A stretch of 22,706 nucleotides of DNA from Plakobranchus ocellatus (GCA_019648995.1 BLXT01002301.1:1387052-1409757); one strand, 5' to 3'; counted from the first letter of the stretch, positions 8,901-17,197 are shown. The notes: generated by a model from the sequence alone, not told the origin. A program made the numbers and translations.

Positions 8901-9650
8901 TTCAAACTTAAAATTTCTAACAAAAGAAAAAAAGGCATAATTTGTCTGGACTGTCAGCAATAACTTTTCGATTAAACGTTGCATAATTATCTTATTTTAT
9001 TATTTGTTATATTATTTTCACCTGTATGCTAAATATTTTGCATAAGAAAGTCAACTAAAGAACGCGATGTTTACCAAGAACTTGATTTTATGAAAAAGAG
9101 TCCCAGTAGCCAATACTGAAGGAAATTGACTTGTTGTTTCTTTAAAAAGAAAAAGTTCCATTGTGCTAATAGTTTTCATGTGTAAACATATTTGCTTGAC
9201 TATTTTTTTTGTTGTTGTTGTTGTTGTGAATTGGACATGAGCTTATTAATCCAGCTATAAAAATAAAATTTCTCAGAAGTTTCAAATCCTACTATCAGAA
9301 CCCGGCCTGATGTGGGCCAGCAAACCTGAGATCATCAAAATCACAGAGCTATCATAATGACGTGAACGATAGCAACGCTGAACCTGCGACGGAAATATTT
9401 TCATTTCAAGAGGACTAAAGGAAAAATATCAGTCGGATTAGTTATTTGGCAGTAAGCATCTTTCTTTAAAAATGTAGAATTAAATAAATTTGTAGGCTGT
9501 TGTTCTTAAGTTGTTAAAAATACAAAATAAATTTTTTTTTTCCCGTTCCCCATTCCCACTCCCTCTTTTCCAGGTCGCTACGTGAAGCGTGCCCTGCCTA
9601 TGCTTTCAAAAAGGCTTGCTACTATCTCAAAGCTCAAGCTTAGGAAGTAA
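3001..9650 (+). CDS. Gene A: secreted two-module twelve-cysteine protein (six exons)
   Basis: Join of 3001-3046, 4376-4502, 5623-5750, 7783-7948, 8622-8770 and 9574-9650: 693 coding bases, 230 residues, every junction GT-AG and in phase. Residues 1-15 are a signal peptide with a Leu-rich core, with cleavage likely after Ala15. Module 1 has cysteines at 21, 27, 57, 66, 74 and 94; module 2 at 110, 127, 155, 164, 173 and 198. The C3-C4 gap is 8 residues in both modules, C4-C5 is 7 and 8, and C2-C3 is 29 and 27. An N-glycosylation sequon (NLT) sits at residue 62. The tail, residues 206-230, is strongly basic. The protein should be secreted and disulfide-rich. I do not recognise the family; the six-cysteine pattern is loosely like nematode T20D4.11/DUF19-type domains, but that is not established. 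Genes B and C are tandem paralogues. Confidence 0.9.
3047..4375 (+). other. Gene A intron 1
   Basis: 1329 bases from GTAAGT to a pyrimidine-rich TTTCAG. It contains a short (TA)n run near 3276-3291 and a tRNA-like repeat on the minus strand (3905..3990). It is about 97-98% identical by eye to gene C intron 1. The long minus-strand open frame overlapping its end and exon 2 is an antisense shadow. Confidence 0.85.
3905..3990 (-). mobile_element. tRNA-like SINE head in intron 1
   Basis: The minus strand carries GGTTCAATGC (complement of 3927..3936), a near-consensus pol III B box, preceded by tRNA-like sequence that includes the AGTACAC word also present in the element at 10191. No clean cloverleaf or full A box is evident, so it is read as a degenerate tRNA-derived repeat and not a tRNA gene. 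It is shared with gene C at 21977..22060. Confidence 0.45.
4376..4502 (+). CDS. Gene A exon 2: first half of module 1 (C1-C3)
   Basis: 127 bases, residues 16-58 (phase 1 in, phase 2 out), starting EVKGDC and ending VIC plus two bases of Thr58. It holds cysteines 21, 27 and 57. The donor is GTACGT at 4503; using the second GT four bases on would shift frame and reach a stop in exon 3, so this donor is preferred. Exons of identical length and phase occur in gene B (15833) and gene C (22462). Confidence 0.92.
4635..4656. repeat. (GT)n microsatellite
   Basis: About eleven GT units, preceded by an irregular GTGTATGTGTGCGTGTGG run. The window ends at the matching position of gene C, so its state there cannot be seen. 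Confidence 0.9.
5565..5608. repeat. (TA)n microsatellite at splice acceptor of intron 2
   Basis: About 22 uninterrupted AT units, preceded by imperfect TATACATA repeats from about 5547. The run ends 14 bases before exon 3. Confidence 0.95.
5623..5750 (+). CDS. Gene A exon 3: second half of module 1 (C4-C6)
   Basis: 128 bases, residues 58-101 (phase 2 in, phase 1 out). It encodes ELSNLTSC with the NLT sequon at Asn62, cysteines 66, 74 and 94, and a helix-prone stretch between C5 and C6 (ATVKNEVKAAKDIIEYM). The donor is GTAGAA at 5751. Gene B has a 128-base homologue with the same phases. Confidence 0.92.
5923..5982. repeat. (GTT)n microsatellite
   Basis: About twenty uninterrupted TTG/GTT units inside intron 3 of gene A, followed by degenerate GGTGGTGG. 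Confidence 0.95.
7145..7345. repeat. Degenerate CTAGATCTAG-type dispersed repeat
   Basis: Words such as ACTAGATCTAGG, ATCTAGATTAC, TCGATCTAGC and AATCTAGGTCTGGATC recur here. Similar words occur at about 16320-16340, 16870-16970 and 17405-17465. They look like scattered remnants of one simple or dispersed repeat; boundaries are approximate. Confidence 0.35.
7783..7948 (+). CDS. Gene A exon 4: first half of module 2 (C7-C9)
   Basis: 166 bases, residues 101-156 (phase 1 in, phase 2 out), after the acceptor GCCTCAG. It holds cysteines 110, 127 and 155 and two Met/Gln-rich helical stretches (EIQMEIMMQG and FQFDLQMEAMNAAF). The donor GTGAGT at 7949 falls one residue after the third cysteine of the module, exactly as at the exon 2/3 junction. 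It is longer than exon 2, mainly because the first cysteine gap is 16 residues and not 5, and a few residues precede C7. Confidence 0.9.
7949..8621 (+). other. Gene A intron 4
   Basis: 673 bases, GTGAGT to TTTTTTCCAG, phase 2. AT-rich, with no repeat or exon seen beyond a small perfect inverted repeat, CATCCTT/AAGGATG, near 8055-8070. Confidence 0.85.
8622..8770 (+). CDS. Gene A exon 5: second half of module 2 (C10-C12)
   Basis: 149 bases, residues 156-206 (phase 2 in, phase 1 out). It encodes the block around FIDQLETC with cysteines 164, 173 and 198, aligning with the exon 3 block ELSNLTSC. The C11-C12 gap is 24 residues against 19 in module 1, and there is no sequon here. A perfect GTAAGT donor follows. 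Confidence 0.9.
8771..9573 (+). other. Gene A intron 5
   Basis: 803 bases, GTAAGT to CTTTTCCAG, phase 1. It has a short (TTG)n at 9209-9228. Around 9293-9405 the minus strand has a GTCGCAGGTTCAGCG word resembling the B-box region of SINE family 1, possibly a worn copy. Confidence 0.8.
9574..9650 (+). CDS. Gene A exon 6: cationic C-terminal tail and stop
   Basis: 77 bases, residues 206-230, reading RRYVKR then ALPMLSKRLATISKLKLRK and a TAA stop at 9648. The tail lies outside both six-cysteine modules, has no acidic residue and contains three dibasic pairs (RR 206-207, KR 210-211, KR 218-219). The strong CTTTTCCAG acceptor and exact phase match support the exon. Confidence 0.85.
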
Positions 9651-9860
9651 GGCGATTTGTGTGAGACCCAGCCAACACAACCCCGACTGCTGAGTACTAG
9701 GACTAACACATCAGTCACTTGTCGAATTTCACCATGAAAATATCGATTTGAATCTTTGTTGTCGCATTTAACTTTCAAAAACGGTTTGAAGCTAAAACAT
9801 GCAATATAAAGACAAAATTGATCACTAAAAGGAAATAAATCTTCAAAAAAGCGGAATAAT
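9651..9860 (+). other. Predicted 3' UTR of gene A
   Basis: From the stop codon to about 20 bases past the poly(A) signal. The end is estimated. Confidence 0.5.
9834..9839 (+). terminator. Poly(A) signal of gene A
   Basis: Canonical AATAAA 184 bases after the stop codon, the first perfect one after it, followed by an A-rich and then T-rich stretch. Confidence 0.75.
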
Positions 9861-10044
9861 AAGTCAGTTCTTCTATGGAAGCTGCAATGGTTTCTTTCTT
9901 TATTAGATGTTATCTGTCTTTATGTATTTTATTCTTAATCGCTGTCTAAAATTGAGCCAATGATGTTTTAAGGGTGATTTCTTGTTCGCTTTGCAATATG
10001 GGGTCGAACTATCAAAATACGTTTTTTTTTCTTTTTCTTATTTC

Positions 10045-10114
10045 TGGACACATACACACCAATAATTGATATTGCATTGTTGTTGTCGATATGTATTGGT
10101 GTGAATATGTCCCA
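10045..10114. ncRNA. Imperfect 20-bp hairpin, pre-miRNA-sized
   Basis: Arms 10045..10064 and 10094..10114 are reverse complements with about two mismatches and one bulge, separated by 29 bases that include a further AUAU/AUAU pairing. Overall length is 70 nt, like an animal pre-miRNA. It could equally be a small foldback element. I recognise neither arm as a known microRNA. Confidence 0.3.
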
Positions 10115-10190
10115 GAGAGGTTTTGTTTGTATGAAGTTTGAAGTTCAACTAGAACAGCTTTGGGATGACTTGAATAATCAATTTATTGTA

Positions 10191-10345
10191 GGAGCGGAGT
10201 GGCTCAGCGTTTAGTACACTGACCTGTAGTTTTCATTGGCAAGACGATGACTATGCTGCATTAATGAGTTGGTGGTTTGTATCATATCTGATACACTTGA
10301 AGGGCTCAATGGGAAAAACAGATATGTCACACTTGGCAACTTTTG
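10191..10345 (+). mobile_element. tRNA-derived SINE with A and B boxes
   Basis: It starts GGAGCGGAG and has TGGCTCAGCGTTTAGT at 10200..10215, an excellent tRNA A box, and GGTTTGTATC at 10274..10283, a worn B box. The A-to-B spacing is about 20-25 bases longer than in a tRNA, so this is a degenerate retroposon and not a functional tRNA. The right end is approximate. Confidence 0.6.
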
Positions 10346-12106
10346 AAATCATTCTCTTTAAGATTTTAGATTAGATAGATCATTAAAGAACGCTATTTTA
10401 AAATGCTGACAGAAGAAGAAGAAGAGGACGAGCAGGAAGAATATTTATTCTTCACTTTGTCTTTTTTGTAGCGATTTTCACTCCAAATTTTCCTTTTAAA
10501 CGCTGCAGAGCAAAAGCGCCTACATATTCCATAATCACATTTAAAATTGTAAAGCTAGAATTTGTTAAAGTCTCTAATGGATCTTAAGTTCAATTTTACT
10601 TGCACGTTAGTGCGAAAGACTACGCTTACTATACTGCTAAATAAATAAAGTATTGTCCTACACACTGAAGCAATTTGCAATGTAACTCCAGATTCCAGGT
10701 TTCTCCTTTTAACGAGGCATTTTACATATACCCAACGATGGCGAATCCAGATTATAATTGTCATCAATTTCAAAAATTGCCAAATGAAACTAATACTTAT
10801 AATTCAAGCTTCAAATCCTTTTCAAACAATATCATGGTTAAAAAAAATGAGTTAAAAATTTTTGTTGTCGAAAGCCAAAGAATAAAATATTTGGCGAAAT
10901 TGAATTTTTCTTTCTGTGAATGTTTTTCACCCATACAGTTATATTATTGTCAAAGACGGCTTAAGCGTACCAGAGAAAATAAATGAAGCCAATTATACCG
11001 AGTCAAATATTTGAAAAAAAAAAGCAAAATAAAAAAAAGAATTAATCTAATATTGAGTATTTTGCACACATCTTTGCCATTTGACAACAATGTCATCCTT
11101 TAGAGCAAAAAGTAAGGCTTTTTTTAAAATGAGAACCCATTAATTGACTATCTTCATCCAAAATGGTGATAGAAGAGGTTCGTTTACATTTTGCTGCAAC
11201 GAAATTCAACAACAACTTTAGCCAAAAAAAAAAACAAAACAAAACAAATAAAACATTTGGCAACAATGGAATCGAAGAATAAAAATTAAGTCTCAATAAA
11301 AATCTCACAGTAACAGTATAAACGAAGAAAACAACAACGAAAAAAGAATTTGTTCTTTTAAAAGATATCACAGTAAAAAATATTACAAATGTGACATTGA
11401 ACGAGTCATTGAAAGGGATTTAAATGATATTTTTTTCAATTTCAAATGTGACTCTTTTTAAGATTGGAAAGTAACAGGTGGAGCCGAGGAAACTTTTATT
11501 TATTTATTAGTTTTTGTTTATTTATTTGTTTGTTCTTAGCCCGAATGTAAAAAAGAGGCAAAGAAGGTAATGGCAGCCAAGAAATTAGAAACAAGGCAAA
11601 TGGCGAAGTTTCAAAATGAAGAATATGAAATAGCTTTTCTCAGCAGTAATTTTGTTTTCTTTGTTCCTGTTGCGAGAGCATAAGGTCAGATGAACCAGAT
11701 GAAGTAGAAATGATCCTCTTAAGCTTGGCTCACTCCTACACAATAATGAGTCGATACTCAAAAAATTCTGAAAAATTACACACAAAAAACCCCTTAATGA
11801 GCAAGTCTGTATATTTAGCGTCTTAGACGATACATTAGTTTTCATCAAAAGGTTTAATACTTTAAAAAAATGTGAATTAGATAACGCCATGGATAAAATT
11901 ACAACTTAAATTTTTTTTCAAAAACAAGGTTGGTTCCGAGAAATAGAGATAATCATTTTTCGAAACCAAATTAAAAAAAAAAAAGAATCAAGAACTTTTT
12001 AAAGACTATCTAGCAATCCAAGGACCTGACTTTACACTAATCTGCTATTATCTTCAATCTTTCTCCAATAAAGTAACAGAGTCCTTTTCCCTTAGTGCAT
12101 CAGCTT

Positions 12107-12175
12107 GACGGAGGGCCTTAAAGCCTGAGATCACCTTGATGTAGACTGGCTATATACAGTAACCCAATAAACCAC
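12107..12175 (+). mobile_element. SINE family 1 tail fragment
   Basis: GCTTGACGGAGGGCC followed by AAAGCCTGAGATCACCTTG matches, in the opposite orientation, the tail of the element at 13393..13521, and ACTGGCTAT matches the tail at 1281. No head with A and B boxes is evident next to it, so it appears 5'-truncated. Confidence 0.55.
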
Positions 12176-13196
12176 TCCGTATTATTATTCGCTCAGGTGA
12201 ATTCCTTCGTTTTCTGTGAACGGCCTTAACGAGAGGACCTTTGTTCGGGTGTCTAAATAATCACGGGTCGTTTGCAGTTTACGTTATTCAAACTGTAAAT
12301 TTCGTTGAATTGAGGCCTTCACGCTCGTGACTCAGAAAGCAACTTTTGTCAATAGCCACAGTCTATTTGACTCGGTGACTACTCAGATGGGTCAATTTTT
12401 AGATATTTCATTTTCCTTAGATGAATTTGATGAAATAAAATACAATTTGTAGTTTAACTTTTGATTTCAAGGATATGACATCTTCCCTGTGATGGTCATC
12501 CAGGACAAAAATCTTACTTGGACTATTTTAAAACGTATGGGCTGGATCTAAGTCTGATGTAATATTTTTTTCTCTAGTTTTTGTTATGTAAAACTGGACT
12601 TCCTTAATAAAATGAAGTTTAAATCTCAATCTACATTTCCATCCACAACACAAACCTAAATTGTATTACTACTTGCACATCTCTAAACCCATCATTCTAA
12701 AAGTTATCTCTAAGTCTTTATCTATATAAGCTATTCGATGCTCTAATAGCCAAACAAACGACTTGGTTAGAGTAGTCCATAAAAGAAAAAAAAAACGTGC
12801 ACCGGTGCTTAGCCTACGTTATCTAGGCTTTGAGGCCTAGCGTAGATTCAGGCTATAAGCCGTTCTCATTCATCTTAATTACTGCTGTTTCAATTAGAGT
12901 TAAAATTTAGACATCGTAAACAAAAGTGAATTTTTTTTTTTGAGAAAGATGAAAAATAAAATAATATTTATAACAATTAATATTGATAGGATATGTCAAC
13001 GCCACACAAAGCGCACAGTCCCGATAGCACGTACGGCTCGACGTATGGCACTTACACTGTTTCCACGTGCTAATTTTTGTTATATCCAGATTTAAATTTT
13101 CAAATAAGACGCATAGAATAATGGAGAAAAGTGTGATAACAAAAAGAATTAAGCATAATACCTCCGATTTAAATTATGCAGCAAACAAAACAAGAC

Positions 13197-13302
13197 CAAA
13201 GTAGGGATGGGGAGCCTGCTTAACTAATGGACAATATCCCTAGCAATGATCAAAGTAGGGGTGGTGAGCCTGCTTAACTTATGGACAATATCCTTAGCAA
13301 TG
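13197..13302. repeat. 54-bp tandem repeat, two copies
   Basis: Units 13197..13250 and 13251..13302 begin CAAAGTAGGG and end in TAGCAATG, with only a handful of differences. It lies about 90 bases from the SINE at 13393. Confidence 0.85.
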
Positions 13303-13392
13303 CAACAAAATCTGGAGGCAACAGAGATGTATTTTCTGAGATGAATGGTGAAAGTTTCCTGGTTTGGTTTTTGTGTATAATCAATCCACAAC

Positions 13393-13521
13393 AAGGTGAT
13401 ATCAGGCTTTCAGGCCCTCCGTCAAGCCAGGGAGTCGGTAGCAAGGCTCGAGTCCGCAAGAGAAAGGTTCCTGCAAATCTCAGGATGTGTTAGCTATTCA
13501 CTATGCCACCAACGCCCCGAA
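13393..13521 (-). mobile_element. tRNA-derived SINE (family 1), best-preserved head
   Basis: On the minus strand, from about 13518, a GGGGCGTTGG start is followed by TGGCATAGTGAATAGC (A box, 13493..13508) and GGACTCGAGCC (B box, 13445..13455), with near-tRNA spacing. The tail (GGCTTGACGGAGGGCC, AAAGCCTG, CACCTTG) is shared with 12107..12175 and, more diverged, with 1281..1421. Confidence 0.7.
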
Positions 13522-14057
13522 ATTTTCTTGAACTGAAAAGAAAAATGAAGAAAGTCTAAAGGAGACAAACCCAGGAAATCAATTATAGCAACAAATAATT
13601 ATGAAGAATTAAGAAATAGATTGTTTAAAACAATCGTAGGCCACATAATTATACATGTATTTTCGCCCCTATTAAGTTCGTGTTGCTCTGATGCCTATAT
13701 TTTTTCTTTATTTGTTTGTTTTTTTGAATGCAAACGAAGATATTGTGAAAGTTTTTTTTTTTTTTTAAACATAATCTTAGGAATAAATTGATCCTAGCTT
13801 CGCCCCCTAGGGGAAAAAGATATGTTCTCGATAAAGTGCAGACACCTTATCAATTTATTGCCACATAGCAAAGCGCATAGGAAGGGTGGGCAGGCTAGAG
13901 ATTCTAGGTAGATATCATGTTCATCTTCAGAAATTAAATTTTAAATTTTAAAGAAGTCTTCTTTGAGTAGATTTGTTCCTTTGTATAAAAAAAAAATTGA
14001 TGGAATTTGATTAACTAAAAAATTAATAGGTTTTATAAATGTAAGTTTGTCCGCCCT

Positions 14058-14065
14058 TATAAAAG
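14058..14065 (+). promoter_or_regulatory. TATA-like box, orphan
   Basis: TATAAAAG in a GC-flanked setting, 1.8 kb before the first supported exon of gene B. It could serve a non-coding first exon of gene B, but no exon connects to it by sequence. TATA words are common in AT-rich DNA. Confidence 0.15.
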
Positions 14066-14600
14066 TAGATTGCGGTGTTCCAAGCTATCATGAAATCCTC
14101 TACTGAAATGAAACCCAAGCGCTGGGTCATCATTCTCCGTCAAAAGCCTTTCATTCTCACGTCAAAGAAATCAAATCTCTTAACGAAAAAGCAAAGAATG
14201 TTTATTTCACTTTTAATATAATTATAACATTCACGTTTTTCTTTCGCCATCACCGTTCCTAGAAGTTTAACTTAATGTTTATCCTGCCCTCTAAATACTT
14301 TGGATACTTAAGCTAAAAAACGAGTCAGGCAAAATGTAATATTTTGTTAAAGCCCAAAGTCGCCCTCGCTGAGTTATAGATCTAAGCGCTTTCTTTTTCT
14401 AGTATTTCAAATGACACCTACTTTCCTACCATACTATACTACAATAAGCAATGTCCTGACTTTTGTTTGCATAACACTTAGCTTTAACCCTAAGTAATGA
14501 AGGATTTTAAAATAAGTTTGTTTATGTAAGGTTCTTAAAGAATTGCATCGTTTAAGGAGTTGAAATCAGACTAAATTAATTCTTGTTTGAATGTCGTCAA

Positions 14601-14677
<77 letters not shown>
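14601..14677. repeat. (CAT)n microsatellite
   Basis: About 25 uninterrupted CAT units. The poly-isoleucine or poly-histidine frames it creates are artefacts. Confidence 0.97.
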
Positions 14678-15487
14678 ATATAATCATCACCATATTTCTC
14701 CTAATCACCATTAGCTGCTTGTTTCAACGAAGAAGAAATATTCTTGCCCTCTTGCCTATTTTTCACTGTGATTTACTTTCATAAAAACAGAGAACACTTC
14801 AGCGTTAATCCAACAAAACACCAATGGGGTTGTCTAAAGCAAAGAAGACAAGGCCATTTTTTTGGTATTAAACTTTTGAGAAACGCTTAGGATTTTAAAG
14901 ACATTGAAATTATTGACTGCATAGTTGGTTCTAGTTCGCGGGCTCCATTTTGGGAAGGTTTTACCGAATGTATTATTTTTTTCTGTATTTCTAGCTCTTT
15001 TAAAAATGGCCCACATATCACGATTATGTAATTCTTAACATGGATTCCTTAAGAGGCTTATTCGGACGCGATTACTCTCCTCTATCAATTTTTTTTTTAC
15101 TTTTTGTTGGCGTCAGAGTGAATGTATTTCACAACGTTTTTCCATCATTATTAAACAATGTTTTAAAAAAAGGTTAAGAATTTTCTATTAGTCGAAATGG
15201 TGGCGCAATTATTTCTAGTGAATCCGCAATGACATCTGCAGGAATATTTCTGTCAAGGGTTCAAATGCTAGACATCCCTTACTCGATGGCCAGACGAGAG
15301 CCTGAAAAGTTGCAACGACCTTTCTGTGAACAATATATGGAAGGCTGCATTGACATTTTTTTATTGGACCGCTTTGGCACTAGATATCAAATAATAGTTA
15401 AAACACAGTTAGGAAAAAAGCATGAATAATAAGGACATTTATCACAAGGAAAGCATGTTATAATAGAGTTCGCTCTTTTCAGTTGAA

Positions 15488-15530
15488 ATGTTATTGTTGA
15501 CTGTTTTTGTCTATTTTATTTTTAATACTG
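15488..15530 (+). CDS. Candidate first exon of gene B (signal peptide)
   Basis: ATG opens a hydrophobic stretch, MLLLTVFVYFIFNT, followed by a G and a GTATAA donor. That gives a phase-1 end which would join exactly to the phase-1 acceptor at 15833, and a TATAATAG word lies just upstream. Against it: the donor is weak, the sequence has no similarity to exon 1 of genes A or C, Thr before Glu is a poor cleavage site, and hydrophobic runs are common in AT-rich DNA. Confidence 0.2.
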
Positions 15531-15832
15531 GTATAATTATTCTGCAAAATCCAAGCGATATAATATCATGTCATAAAAAGATGATGGATTCGCACTTTTT
15601 CTTGTCGTCCTCGGATCGCATCAAATATATAATTATGTGTTTTCTTCGGTGTCGAGAAGGTAGAATACATAAATTGGTACCACTATGGAAGGGCCCTTGA
15701 GATTTCAAAAAGTTCACGTTACCAGATTTTAGGTAAAGATCAAATTTTAAAAAGTCAGGTTATGTGAGAGAATTAATAGAACATATTCAGCATCTGTGCA
15801 GTCATTTTCCTACAAAATCTTTTTTTTTGCAG

Positions 15833-15959
15833 AGGTCAAAGGTGACTGCTCAGAACTTTTAGCTTGTGAAAATACGATCCCCGACAGCGAGTATTTTACT
15901 GATAGCCATGGCTTGGTTGGCTACATGAACGAAGCTGCTGCTTTGAATCTCGTATGCAC
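15833..15959 (+). CDS. Gene B exon 2-like: C1-C3 half of module
   Basis: 127 bases, phase 1 in and phase 2 out, acceptor TTTTTTTTGCAG, donor GTACGT. Residues EVKGDCSELLACENTI and VGYMNEA match gene A exactly, while the stretch between them differs at 9 of 12 positions and five of the six residues after it differ. Confidence 0.88.
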
Positions 15960-17197
15960 GTACGTAAGATTTCGCCACATTACTTAAAAGAAACGCCAAC
16001 TGTAATTCAATGTAAATATAAATATTATTTCAGGGCTTTCCGAAGGAAGTCAAGAAAGCAAAAATTGTGCATTTCGATTGAATCAAACTACAACAACCTT
16101 GACGGAAATGGTTTCTGCGTGATTATTTTTCTATGTACAATGATTTGATTCTCAACGAAAGGCAGCTTGTTTCGATTTTCTTCAACACCAATATTTGTAA
16201 TGAATAAACCTTGCTTTTCAAGCTTTATAGAAAGAAAGTAAACTGTAGTGATAATGCTCGTGATGAAAATTTAAAACGCTGAGTCGCAATATCTTGCTAA
16301 TAACTTAGACACAAAGGGCGTTGTGCTATTCAGTTATAGATCTAGCAAAACGGCGCCGGTGAGAAGTAATCAGGCTCTTTACGAATAACATAAATTATTG
16401 CAAATCAATACTAATGCCGAAAAGTTGGGTGAAAATTGCTTTAATTTAAATGAAGTACAATATCAGAGCAGCAAGGGAACTTTTCAAAATTCTACAGATT
16501 TCAAATTCACGAACACCGGCAGTTTATCTATTAGCGGCCTCTCGAACATTCTCTCAACTATACCTTACACCTACTACTTCCAGCTTCCAGAAAATACTAG
16601 TTATGTAATACCCTGTCTAATATCATGCATAAAAATGTAAGCTTAAAAGATTGTTCGATCCAATACTCTCATTTATCCTCTTCCTAATACATAAACGCCT
16701 CTGGAAGTTTCTGGTGGTATCTCAAGCTTATTTTGTCTCTAGGTCATTATCCAACATTTATTTTTAAGCAATGTTTTTCAAAAACTTTTAGCAATCTCTT
16801 GATCTGAAAAAGGCAAATAAAGCTAAAAATAAAAATAGCACTGCTACTTCTAAAAGCTAAAAAATAAGATAGGTCTAGCTGAGGCGGACTTAGACTTTAA
16901 CTAAATATTACGATTGAGTAAAAAAAGGCCAAATCAAAAGATCAGTCGTTCCGAGTCTAGATCTAGACCCAAACTACAGATAATTTATCTCACAGTTTAA
17001 CAAAAAAAGTATCTTTAGACTTGCAATATAATGCAATATAAAAATTTCACACAATTGTTCAATGTCCAGGGAACTGAGCAACCTTACCAGCTACGTCAGT
17101 AGCAAACTTGATAACTGCGATGACGCTACCGTGAAGAATGATGTGAGAACTGCCAGAGATGTTTTAGAGTATATGTGCAGTACCGAGGGAAGACCAG
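15833..17197 (+). CDS. Gene B (partial): single-module relative of gene A
   Basis: Join of 15833-15959 and 17070-17197, exactly the lengths and phases of gene A exons 2 and 3, starting EVKGDCSELLACENTI. It encodes one module of 85 residues with cysteines matching C1, C2, C3, C5 and C6; C4 is Tyr. About 15 of 43 positions differ in each exon, with many synonymous changes and conservative swaps such as Lys to Arg, and no stop or frameshift, so it looks maintained by selection. No counterpart of exons 4-6 is visible before the gene C duplication, and exon 1 is uncertain. The end could be a short exon after GCAG at 17451-17454 that reads GLNLA and stops, read-through to the stop at 17332, or splicing onto phase-1 acceptors downstream; none is established. 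Confidence 0.75.
15960..17069 (+). other. Gene B intron between the module halves
   Basis: 1110 bases, similar in length to gene A intron 2 but not alignable to it by eye, and without its GT and TA microsatellites. It contains CTAGATCTAG-type words near 16320 and 16870-16970. An 80-codon open frame near 16400-16640 has no supporting signal. Confidence 0.8.
17070..17197 (+). CDS. Gene B exon 3-like: C4-C6 half with C4 replaced by Tyr
   Basis: 128 bases, phase 2 in and phase 1 out, acceptor TGTCCAG, donor GTAGAC. It begins ELSNLTSY where gene A has ELSNLTSC, keeping the NLT sequon. C5 and C6 and the DDATVKN and EYMCS words are retained. Confidence 0.88.

Larger units (their letters stand above)
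9861..15487. other. Repeat-rich intergenic region between genes A and B
   Basis: About 5.6 kb without a supportable gene. It holds a hairpin (10045..10114), a SINE head (10191), a purine-rich GAAGAAGAGGACGAG tract near 10411-10440, SINE pieces at 12107 and 13393, a small CTAGGC/GCCTAG inverted repeat at 12823..12840, a 54-bp tandem repeat (13197) and an (ATC)n tract (14601). Open frames of 60-100 codons here are low-complexity or composed of AT-rich codons, and I do not support them. Confidence 0.6.

Noticed and set aside
10191..10290. Possible functional tRNA gene
   Set aside because: A and B boxes are present, but spacing and stems do not form a tRNA cloverleaf; it reads as a SINE head.
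10675..10986. 103-codon plus-strand open frame
   Set aside because: AT-rich codons, no signal peptide, splice or promoter context, and no similarity to the family here.
11093..11371. 92-codon minus-strand Phe/Leu/Val-rich frame
   Set aside because: Arises from A-rich plus-strand sequence; hydrophobic composition is a base-composition effect.
11585..11890. 101-codon minus-strand open frame starting MALSNSHFF
   Set aside because: No supporting signals; length is within chance for this composition, and nearby low-complexity frames are similar.
14587..14784. Poly-isoleucine open frame
   Set aside because: Artefact of the (CAT)n repeat.
15229..15429. 66-codon plus-strand frame just upstream of gene B (MTSAGIFLS...)
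   Set aside because: No signal peptide, no phase-1 donor joining to 15833, and no family resemblance.
16398..16640. 80-codon frame within the gene B intron
   Set aside because: Lacks a flanking splice pair that would keep the C3-C4 junction, and removing it gives the exact gene A exon structure.
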